The notes beneath the pieces were generated by a model. The model saw only the letters and a list, made by a program, of their open reading frames with translations, ran no database searches and was not told where the DNA came from. A DNA stretch of 64,000 nucleotides from Drosophila miranda (taxonomy: Eukaryota; Arthropoda; Insecta; Diptera; Drosophilidae), in the NCBI RefSeq assembly GCF_003369915.1, contig NW_022881614.1, forward strand, positions 1,385,001-1,449,000, read 5' to 3'. Within the stretch, counting starts at the first letter, position 1. Each line of letters opens with the position of its first letter. Below are positions 44,409-53,800 of the stretch, piece after piece. The translations under genes and the position numbers were made by a program.

Positions 44409-44989
44409 ATGTCTCCGGTTACATGTCTAGTAGCTCCACTGCTCCTTCTGATCGCCACGACATCTGTTCCTGGTCAGGCCAAGGTGGCTGATGTTTCGCG
44501 AATGATAGGCGGAGAGTTTGCGGGCCCTGGCCAGTTCCCGCATCAGGTATCGCTCCAGTTGAAAGGGCGCCATCATTGCAGAGGATCTCTCATCTCCGAC
44601 ACGATGATTGTAACTGCCGCCCACTGCACCAAGGACCAGAATCCTTCCCAGATGAAGGCCATAGTGGGAACCAACGATCTGAGCGCCGGCAATGGGCAGG
44701 TTCTCGGCATTTCCCAGTTCATCATCCATCCGCAATACAATCCGCAGAGCCAGGACTTTGACATGTCGCTGATCAGGCTAACCAGCCCCGTGCCAATGGG
44801 CGGTGCTGTCAAAACAATCCAGCTGGCCGAAGCTGACTTCAACTATGTCGCTGACACAATGGCCACCATCAGCGGCTTTGGAGCAATCAACCAGAATCTT
44901 CAGCTGCCCAACCGCTTGAAGTACGCTCAGGTGCAGCACTGGAGCCGTGACTACTGCAACTCCCAGAACATTCCCGGTCTCACCGATAT
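44409..44989 (+). pseudogene. Trypsin-like S1 serine protease, copy 2, cut by a mariner
   Basis: Same signal peptide, His and Asp blocks as copy 1, then 45 residues more (YVADTMATISGFGAI ... YCNSQNIPGLTD). At about 44990 the sequence changes to mariner transposase in another frame. The catalytic serine block (GDSGGP) that should follow is absent from the window, also beyond the mariner. The protein is therefore about 190 residues with two of three catalytic residues. Confidence 0.87.
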
Positions 44990-45998
44990 GGCGAGAAAGC
45001 ACTATCAAAAACGACAGTTTATCGCTGGTTTGCAGAGTTTAATAGTGGTCGTAGTTCAGTCGCTGACGAATTCCGTGAAGGTCGCCCAAAATCGGTTGTT
45101 GTGCCACAAAACATCGATGGTGTGCGTGAACTAATAGTGCAAGATCGACATGTGACATATCGTGAGATAGAGGCATCCTTGCACATTAGTTCCACTTCAA
45201 TACATTCCATTTTACATGAACACTTAGTTGTAAAAAAGGTTTGCTCTCGTTGGATACCCCATAACTTATCAATCGCTCAAAAAAAGGCTCGCGACGATTG
45301 GAGTAAGGAAATGCTTAAAAAGTTCGACCGAGGTGCTTCAAAAGATGTTTATAAAATCGTGATAGGTGATTTATCATGGATATATGCGTATGAGCCGGAA
45401 ACTAAGCAGCAATCGACCGTGTGGGTGTTTCAAGATGAGCAAAATCCAACAAAAGTTGTTCGAGCACGAAGCACTTCGAAGCAAATGGTCGCCTGTTTCT
45501 TCGGAAGAATGGGTCATGTGGCCACTGTTTCGCTAGAGAAACGTAGGACTGTCAATTCTGAGTGGTACACGACCATTTGTTTGCCGGAGGTCTTCGGAGA
45601 AATTCGCAAAACCAACTGCCGAGCACGAATCATTCTACATCATGACAATGCGAGCTCGCAGACCTCTCGACAAACAGGTCAAGCAGGTTTAAGCATTCAA
45701 AACGTCGAATTGATGACTCATCCTCCCTTAAGTCCTGACTTGGCACCCAACGACTTCTTTTTATTCCCTAACATCAAAAAAAAACTGCGTGGTCAAAGTT
45801 TTACGAGCGCCGAAGAAGCAGTTGAAGAGTTTAAAAACCATGCTTTGGAGGTGTCTCAAGAGGAGTGGAAAAACTGCTATGACCAATGGTTCAAGCGAAT
45901 GCAAAAGTGTATTGATCATCAGGGGGAACATTTTGAAAAATAATAAAACCATTTTCATTTAAAAATTCCTATTCCCGAAATATAAATAGCAACCCTTT
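44990..45998 (+). mobile_element. Mariner element, 5' truncated
   Basis: It begins inside the transposase gene and ends after a short 3' tail (TTCCTATTCCCGAAATATAA). The 5' inverted repeat and about the first 55-60 codons are missing at the junction with the trypsin-like gene. A matching 5' inverted repeat was not found. Confidence 0.8.
44996..45943 (+). pseudogene. Mariner transposase, N-terminally truncated
   Basis: One open frame runs from KALSKTTVYRWFAEFNSG through RELIVQDRHVTYREIEASL, the second helix-turn-helix, WIPHNLS, GDLSWIYAYEPETKQQ, HHDNASSQTS and HPPLSPDLAPNDFFLFP to the stop at 45943. The catalytic aspartates of GD, HHD and PND are present, but the usual GDE is GDL, and by my count the second and third aspartates are 35 residues apart where 34 is standard. 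Without the first DNA-binding helix-turn-helix it cannot bind its ends normally. The WIYAYEPETKQQ type points to the irritans-like mariners. Confidence 0.85.
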
Positions 45999-47084
45999 GT
46001 AACTCTAAGATTTGCTCAGATCATCTGATATCTGTAGTCTGGAAACTGATATTGTAAGTACTACTACAAGCTGGCTGTGTCCAACGCATAGGATATGTTG
46101 TCGTCTTGAGAACTAAACGAACTCAACAAAATAAAAACCTACGGATACACAATTTGGCAGAAGGCGTCTCCAGCGCACTTTACAAATTAAAAAACACAAA
46201 CTTCATGGTCTCGCCTCATCGAGTCGTACATATTAATAAATAAGTTCAAAATTTTGGTGTGCCATCTAAAGATAATTCTTTCCATATAGATGCAATATAG
46301 GAAGGAGTAAGTAGGTAAATAGATAGGTGGTAAGTGGGAATGCTGCTGGGCGGGGCGTACAATACAGGCAAAACAAAGGCTATCACCGAATGCTTTCCGA
46401 CCTAGATTCTTAGCATAAAGCTTAAGCACTAGACACATATTTGGAATGGGGCTTTCGTAGAGCCATTTGATGTCAATATATAAAATTCATAATTCATAAA
46501 TATTAATCAGAAATCGTAGGATCGTACGCAACACACTTTCCATAAATTGTGCTAAGCGTTTACAAATTTAAATGCAAAAAATGCGCTACAACTTCTTGTT
46601 TTTCTTTTTTGCCAGCACTTGTCTTGGCTTGATTCTAACCTAACGGCCCCAAAGTCATGCTGACTTTAGGCCTTCAAAACTTATAGCTACTGTACAGCAG
46701 TCGTTCTTTTTTTTTTGTAAGTGTAAGTGTCTGTTCGTCTGTATGTCTATCTGTAGATCTGTGTGTGTTTCTTATAGCTATGTAACATATATTATGTTGC
46801 TTGGAAACATATAAATTTCAATCATATTTATATAGCATGGCAAACTAATGCTGATGACAAACTCCCCCATTCTCCCTACATTTTCCTGCGTATTGCACAT
46901 GCCTGGAATAGAATAGGGGAAAATCTATTCCAACTCCTGTTTCCACTCTGACTACACTTTCCAATGCCGCTTTTGTTGCTGTTTCTGTTTCTGTTTCTGC
47001 TGCTGCTGCCGCTGCTGCTATGCTCGCCTGTCTCGTTGTCGATGGCGCTGCGAAGTGGACGTTGCCCCTCGCACAGAAGTAGCC
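45999..47084. other. Unassigned stretch between mariner and the pgant remnant
   Basis: AT-rich sequence, 1.1 kb. Its right part should be the 3' UTR of the pgant remnant, which reads from right to left. A CTG/TTC-rich stretch at 46965-47010 is simple-sequence-like. No other gene is seen, and no continuation of the trypsin-like gene. Confidence 0.45.
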
Positions 47085-47412
47085 TCACAATTTGGAGCTG
47101 TCGTAGCTCTCCAGCAACCATTCATGTCGAGTCAGGGACTGTATGCATTCCTCCATGAGCAGCTGATCCTTCTTCTCGCTGATGGACAGACACTTGCCGG
47201 AGGTGCCGTGATGCAGTTGCTTGGTGTTCTCACGATATGTCTAAAACTGAAATGGAGCTTCGATTAGTTGGGTGTCCCATTATAAAATATCCCTGCAACA
47301 TCACCTGATTTCCCTTGCCGCCGTGGCACGAGTAGAGTATCTCTTCCTTGCCGGCATAGTCTAAGCAGTAGTCATCGCGTCGTATTTCCCCCACCTTGCT
47401 CAGCATCCAGTA
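47085..47412 (-). pseudogene. Polypeptide GalNAc-transferase (pgant) C-terminal lectin exons, nonsense mutation
   Basis: Two minus-strand exons. 47412-47305 reads YWMLSKVGEIRRDDYCLDYA and then LYSCHGGKGNQ, between an AG acceptor and a GT donor, exactly 36 codons. 47246-47085 reads TYRENTKQLHHGTSGKCLSI, EECIQSLTRHEWLLESYDSS and ends KL-stop. This is the ricin-type lectin domain of pgant enzymes, which start O-glycosylation in the Golgi; the CLD and CHGGKGNQ blocks are diagnostic. The second exon begins TTT TAG where the family has FW (TTT TGG), so a stop sits two codons into it. All upstream exons, including the catalytic domain, are missing; repeats begin beyond 47640. Confidence 0.83.
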
Positions 47413-47647
47413 CTGCAGGGGAACGGGAGAAGGAAAGGGATTACATTAATATAAATTGCGATGGATGCGGATGCGTGGGTCTGCCAATTGCCAAGCCAAA
47501 AGTTTTTCCAGCACCACAGGACTACAATCTCACATCTTATTACAGATTAATGTTTTATTCAACTAAATGACAAAAAGCAGCTCTGTTTCCGTGTATGTGG
47601 CTTTGTGTGATTGTGTGTGTGTGTATTTAAGGTTCTGTCCGGCATAG

Positions 47648-47851
47648 CGTCATATCTCCGACGACATACATATGTATGTATCTCCGCCCAGTAAATTTTG
47701 CCGGCGGAATTATGTCGCTTTTTTTCTGGCGGACTTATGTCGTTTGAAAGCGTCATATCTCCGCTCGGAGATATGACGTTTTGAAACGACATATCTCCGC
47801 CGTGTTACAAACGACATATCTCCGCGCAGCGATTTTGAGCAAATTATGTCG
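47648..47851. repeat. Cluster of inverted and direct 15-mers (CGACATATCTCCGCC-like)
   Basis: Within about 200 bp the motif CGACATATCTCCGCC or close variants occur at least eight times in both orientations, for example CGTCATATCTCCG at 47648, two GGCGGAnTTATGTCG forms near 47702 and 47733, a head-to-head pair near 47750-47780, and two forms near 47788 and 47811. No coding potential. Such arrays are typical of transposase-binding subterminal repeats, but no transposase is adjacent. Confidence 0.75.
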
Positions 47852-47898
47852 AAACACTATCAAAAAATACAAAAAAAAAACAAAAAAAAAACAAAACA

Positions 47899-47990
47899 AA
47901 AGGAACAAATTAATTTGCAGCGGCTACGCAGCCCCCGTCGACATGTTCTGACTGATTTTCTGTCCCTCTCGCACATACTCTTTATCTTCA
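47899..47990 (-). mobile_element. Helitron fragment
   Basis: About 90 bp match the near-start part of the Helitrons on the minus strand (GGAACAAAT, GACTGATTTTCTGT, CTCTCGCAC). It is more diverged than the full copies. Confidence 0.7.
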
Positions 47991-48084
47991 GCTGGTTACC
48001 TAACTGTAAATGCACCGTAAAAAATATTGTCTTAATTGAGCAAATATAGCTACTGCATAATTTATGAACAGCGTTTTTATTAGG

Positions 48085-49900
48085 AAGTTAATTTCATTAA
48101 CGAACTGCTGCGGGAGATAGAGGGGGGTGGCTGCCGCGTGGTGGCGTATGCGGACGATGTTGCTATAGCATTCTCGGGTAAATTCCCGCAGACGCTGTGT
48201 GAGTGCCTGACAAGCACTCTCATGAAGATGTCAAAATGGGCAGACAAATGCGGTCTAGGCGTCAACCCGTCTAAAACGGAACTGGTGCTCTTCACTAGGA
48301 AGTACAAAGTTCCGGCACTGATTCCCCCAAGACTATGTGGGGAAGCGCTAATCTTCAGCAACAACGCCAAGTATCTTGGTCTAATCCTCGATAGAAAGCT
48401 CGATTGGAAATTGAGCATAGAGGATAGAGTAAAGAAGGCCACAGTAGCCCTCTATACTTGCAGGAAAGCCATCGGACTAAGATGGGGAATGACCCCCTAT
48501 ATAGTTCGGTGGCTTTAGACCACCATCATACGACCGATCATGCTCTATGGAGCGGTAGTATGGTGGCCAGCCTTAGACAAAAGGACATGCCTCAATAAAC
48601 TCAGCAGAGTTCAACGCATGGCAGAGCTATGCATAACTGGCGGGCTACGCACTACTCCAGGGGAAGCCCTGGATACTGTGCTGGACCTCCTCCCCATAGA
48701 TCTCATGGGAAAGAAAGTGGCAACACTTTCCGCACTCAGAATGAGAGAAGCCAGACTGTGGAAAGCGTCCGCGGTTGGGCACTCGGGAATCCTGACGAGA
48801 CACCCGCAATTACCAGAGAGGACAGATTATTGTGTCCCTAGTGATCACCTCTCGACGCCTTTCCAGGTATCAATCCCACTTAGGGAGGACTGGGAGATGG
48901 GCGAACCAGGACCCGCAAATGCGGTTCACTTCTACACTGATGGATCAAAGTTAGACGGCCGCGTGGGAGGCGGAGTCTACTGCAGCGAGCTGAACATCAG
49001 TCATTGCTTCAGGCTCCCGGACCACTGCAGTGTGTTCCAAGCGGAGGTTGTAGCCATCAAGGAGGCCATTTCCATCGTCTCCAAACTACTTCTAGACACG
49101 CACTTAGTGTGCGTTTTCTCGGACAGCCAAGCAGCTATTAAAGCTCTAGGCTCAATATCGTCGAACTCAGCGACTGTAAATGACTGCCGCAGGTCTCTGC
49201 ACGAGATCGCAGATCAGTTAGACCTTTTCCTTATATGGGTCCCAGGCCACAGGGACATCGAGGGGAACGACGCCGCCGACGAGCTAGCAAGGCAACAATT
49301 CCTCTCCTTATGGAGAGGGAGCAGGTAGCGATGCCTCTGGCTACGTGCAGGCTCCTCACGCACGAATTGTTCGAGCAAAATGTCAATAGGAGATGGCAGC
49401 AAAACGTTTCCTGTAAAATCTCAAGATTGATATGGCCATATCGATCGAAGAAGCGCTCAGCCGAGCTGTATAGGCTCAGCAGAGCACAGTGCTCTGCAGT
49501 TACTCGAGCCATTACGGGACACTGGCAGATTGGCACTCATGCCTCTAGACTGTCAATCCCTCATAACGACTTCTGCAGGAGTTGTCGCGACGATGAAGAG
49601 GAGGAATCGGTCCCCCACTTCTTCTGCCACTGCCCTTGGAAATCGTCGTCTTCGTATTCTCGGGGCCGCTTTCCTCACAGACATTTCGGACCTGTCCGAA
49701 ATCAAACCGGGGACCTTGTCCAGATTCATCCAAGCCTCCGGATGGGACTGCCCTTAATTTGCAACAGCCTGTTTCTTCACGGTTTTTAGGCACTGGGAAG
49801 GGACACACGCCCATGCGGCACCACAACGGACCTTCTACAGGTCCAAGTGAGCTTGGGAGGGTTTCATCACTCCCCAAGGCTACCGCCTGAACCTAACCTA
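48085..49900 (+). mobile_element. RNase H-bearing LINE, 5' truncated (LOA/I-like)
   Basis: It starts inside the RT domain and keeps the thumb, RNase H and C-terminal zinc finger, then a short 3' UTR ending CCTAACCTATTCTAAATT. The RT plus RNase H plus CCHC layout is found in the LOA, I and R1 groups; TRIM and Bilbo of the obscura group are candidates I cannot confirm. Truncation at the 5' end is usual for LINE insertions. Confidence 0.82.
48087..49789 (+). pseudogene. LINE ORF2 remnant: RT, RNase H, CCHC
   Basis: The frame begins NELLREIEGGGCRVVAYADD, with YADD as the RT active site. A TAG at 48516-48518 interrupts it; the same frame continues TTIIRPIMLYGAVVWWPALD, and the RNase H follows (VHFYTDGSK, FQAEVVAIKEA, VFSDSQAAIKAL, WVPGHRDIEGNDAADELA). 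Near 49295 a frameshift moves the reading to the frame that gives PLATCRLLTHELFEQNVNRR and the zinc finger CRSC ... HFFCHC, ending at 49789. The upstream endonuclease and most RT fingers are missing, so it is a dead copy. Confidence 0.85.
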
Positions 49901-50129
49901 TTCTAAATTTCATTAAACAAAAATTGTTAAAGAATGCCGTGTTGTATTTAATGTAATATAAACGTATTATTTAATATGTAATATGTAGATAATTTATTGT
50001 TTTTAAACATGTGCATAGAATAGAATGTTAAAGAATATTTTTTTCTGTGCAATAGGCAAAGCCTGCGAGGCGCGCACAGAAATCATAATAGCAGTTTTCC
50101 TAAATTTTGTCGTTCTTAACTTACACAAG
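49901..50129. other. 3' flank of the MULE-RING gene
   Basis: AT-rich sequence between the LINE tail and the RING stop codon. A TTTATT (AATAAA on the minus strand) near 50140 overlaps the coding end; others lie further left. No gene is seen. Confidence 0.4.
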
Positions 50130-50446
50130 TTAATTATAAATAAAAACATTGCGTATGGCCTCTTCGACTTCTCGGTTGCAACTTGGACATTTTGGCTTTA
50201 TATTTTCATTTTCTTCCAAGTCGTTTTTTGCTTGGTTGTGGGCCACAATTTGATCCCAACATGTACCACAAATGTTTACGTGATTGCACGGGCGCAACAA
50301 CACAGACTTTGGGTTACATAGGCACACATTGCATGGATTCATTTGAACCAATGATTTATCAGATGACTGACTTGAATGAGAATCATTCGATGAAAGTGAC
50401 GATGTGGAAGATTTCATATCAGAAGACATTCCAGTTAAATTGCTTT

Positions 50447-50739
50447 TGTAGCAAGGTAATAATTAGTGAGGCATTCAACTAGTATTTAAAATAGCATACA
50501 GCGCGCATTGGTATTTACCGCACCATCGATACACTCGGTGGGAAATACCAATAGTGAGATATCGGATAAGAAACATCGAGAAGAGAGGGAGTGCACTTTG
50601 TAAATGGCGATTGTGAGAGACGGACGCGCAGCTAATAAAAAAGAGTTACATTAAATCACCGGGTTTGTGTTTTTATACCTATACAGTTCACTCACGCACC
50701 GATATTGATCACTACAATTCCCGGGTTAGACGGCCTACA
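50447..50739 (+). repeat. 5' LTR of the young gypsy-type element
   Basis: TGTAGCAAGG ... GGCCTACA, 293 bp. It is preceded by CTTT. Confidence 0.95.
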
Positions 50740-50741
50740 AT

Positions 50742-50759
50742 TTCAGAAGTGGGATACGA
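50742..50759 (+). other. Primer binding site, tRNA-Leu type
   Basis: TTTCAGAAGTGGGATACGA matches the complement of the 3' end of a tRNA-Leu (which ends ATCCCACTTCTGACA) with two mismatches; the 13 bases TCAGAAGTGGGAT are exact. The CCA complement is absent, so priming would start inside the tRNA. Confidence 0.7.
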
Positions 50760-50834
50760 TCAATCGCCGCCAGTGAAAAATAGCGAAAATTTTTATTATC
50801 TCGTCCGTCGAAGACGCCATCGCTGAAAAAAAAC

Positions 50835-53800
50835 TTGTCGGACTTGGTCGGCACGGAGGAGTTCTCGGCCGCCCAGCTGCGCGAATGGCTGGAGTCCCTC
50901 AATCTACCAAAAGGTGGAAGCAAAGCTGCCATGGCAGCGAGACTTAACGAAATACCAGTAGAGCTGCGGGGACAGGGACCACCGGCAGCCGAAACATGCG
51001 AGAACGAGAGGGAAGATGAGGCGGCCGCAGATCAAGACTCGACGAAGAGCGAACGCAAAGAGAAGAACGAAAAAGCACCGCAAGCGCCTGGGCACAACAA
51101 CAACCATGGCGAATATCGAGCAGAGGTTGAAATGTTAAAACTGCAAATCGAGCTGCTGAAGCTGCAGAGCGAGAGGGAGAAGGAAGGGAGAGGAGAGAAC
51201 ACAACACCAGCCGCCAGCAATGACGCTGGCGTCATGTTGCTAAATGCCGCCAAAGACATGTTGCCAACATATCATGGCAACATTTCTGGAAACAACGATG
51301 ACGTCACAACTTGGATCGCGCAGTTTAAGGCCGTCGCAAAAGTGAACAAACTGAAGGATGAGAAGCTACTAATGCTGCTAATGTCGAAGCTTAAGGACAA
51401 AGCATTGGTGTGGCTGCATTCGAGTCCGGAGCACATGTCGCTGCCAATCGATCAATTGTTGAACGTCATGGAAGACACTTTCCATCCCAAGGAAAGCAAA
51501 CTGTTGCTCCGTCGCAAGTTCGAGTCCCGTTCATGGGCACGTGGCGAGGAGTTCTCGATGTACTTCAACGCCAAAGTGTCGCTGGCATCCCGCATAGTCA
51601 TTGACGACGAGGAGTTTATTGACGGAGTCATCGAAGGTATCCCAGATGTAGGCCTGCGTAGGCAAGCCCACATGCAGTGCTTTGGCGCTCCATATCAACT
51701 ACTCAAGGCGTTCGAGAAGATCATGCTGCCAAAGAAGTACGGTTCAACTGAAGGGGCAAACACTGGAGCCTCGCCAACACCCATTCGCTGCTACAACTGC
51801 AACTCTTTGGGCCACGTGGCAGGGGAGTGCCGCAAGCCCAAGCGCGAAAGAGGAGCGTGCTACGGATGCGGCAGCATGAGTCACCAGGTGTCACACTGTG
51901 ACGAAAAGAAGTACAAGGTACATAACGATTATATATACAAATTTAATATATACATTAGCAATTACAATAACAAATGCTTGTCCTTAAATTGCCTCATCGA
52001 CTCAGGGAGCCCAATAAGTTTTATGAAGTTATCGTGTCTAGAGCACCAGTCGGAAAATAACCTAAATAAAGTGGAAGAGCGCTCACGATTAAGTTCGAAC
52101 GAAATCAAAGAAGATGATTTAAGTTTATATAAGTTTAACAAAGACAAGAAAAACAGAGAAATTGAATTTATTTTGAATAAAAATGCGGATTACGCTTATG
52201 TTGGACTAAATAATAGCAAACTTAACATCTTTGGTAAAATACCCAGTTTTGTAATTATTAACAAAAATCGAATCAACTTTGAATTACTAGTAGTGGCAGA
52301 CGAGTCGATGGGCTATGAGGCTGTGTTAGGTAGGGATTTTATGAATTTATGCAAATTTAAAATTGTAAGTGACATTTGCAAGGAGAAGGAGAGTGAGACA
52401 AAAAACGAGTGTGAAATAAAAAATGAGTGTTTAGAAAAAAATGAGTGTTTAGAAGAAAATGAGTGTTTAGGAGAAAATGAGTGTTTAGAAGAAAATGAGT
52501 GTTTAGGAGAAAATGAGTGTTTAGAAGAAAATGAGTGTTTAGGAGAAAATGAGTGTTTAGAAAAAAATGACTGGAAAATAGAGAATGAGTGTTTAGGAGA
52601 ATATGAATGTGAAGTTAAAGATGAGGGTGATAAAGAGAATAAGCATGAAGTAGAAAGTGGAGGCAAGGTAGAAAATGAGTGTTCTGCAATGGTTGAGTGT
52701 CTGGAAGACAGCGATACCTGCGAGAGCGTAAAAACCAATTTCAACGAACTACCAAGCCAGTATCCAGACAAAGAAAACGACTGGGAGTTGAAAGTAGGGA
52801 CAGATTGTAGCCAAGAACTCGCAGGACGACTTAAATACATGTTTAGGACAGCGTATGTAAACGCAGAAAGACCAAACTTACCACAAACCAAGTGGGAAAT
52901 GAAGTTGAATTTCGAACACGAAAAACCGTTTCATTGCCCACCTAGAAGACTGTCGTATAGCGAAAAAGCCCAAGTACAGAAAATGATAGACGAATACACA
53001 GAAAAAGGTTACATCAGAACCAGTGAGTCAGAATACGTTTCGCCTATAGGACTGGTAAAAAAGAATTCGGGAGAGTTGAGACTGTGCGTCGATTATCGCA
53101 CACTTAATAAAGGTATGATAAAGGACAATTACCCAACACCTCTGATAGACGACCTACTAGATAAACTGTCAGGGAAAAGACTTTTCACCAAGTTAGACCT
53201 GAAGAATGGATACTTCCACGTATTTATGCATAAAGATTCAGTTAAATACACATCGTTCACGACCCCCATGGGACAATACGAATGGTTGAGGATGCCGTTC
53301 GGGTTACGAAATGCATCGGCGGTGTTTCAAAGATTCACAAACAACATTTTTGCAGATATGGTAAAGGAAGACAAAGTTATAATATACATGGACGATATTA
53401 TGGTAGCAACAAAAGATAGTGATAGTCACATGGAAATTTTACATGAAGTGATGAGACGATTGGTAGAGAATAAACTTGAATTAAGGATTGATAAATGCGA
53501 ATTCTTACAGTCAGAAGTTAAGTACCTGGGCTATTCCATATCGGGTAACGGAATTAAACCAGATACGAAGGGATTACAGGCAGTAAAAGGGTTCCCAGTC
53601 CCCACGAAAACGAACGAAGTGCAGAGTTTCTTAGGGTTATGTTCTTACTTTAGACGGTTCGTAAAAGATTTTTCTACGAAAGCTAAGCCCCTTTATGATT
53701 TGGTCAAAAAAGACAGGAAGTTTGAATTCGGTATCGTAGAACTAGAATGTTTCGAACAACTCAAAAGTAATTTGTTGGAAGCACCGATCTTGGCACTTTA

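Larger units (their letters stand above)
37815..44846 (+). repeat. Segmental duplication, copy 2
   Basis: The counterpart of 19851-26841, offset by about 17.96-18.0 kb. Here the trypsin-like gene continues past the point where copy 1 is interrupted. Confidence 0.92.

Noticed and set aside
45101-45101. Mariner transposase starting at GTG 45101
   Set aside because: The frame is open and similar to transposase further upstream to about 44996; the GTG is internal.
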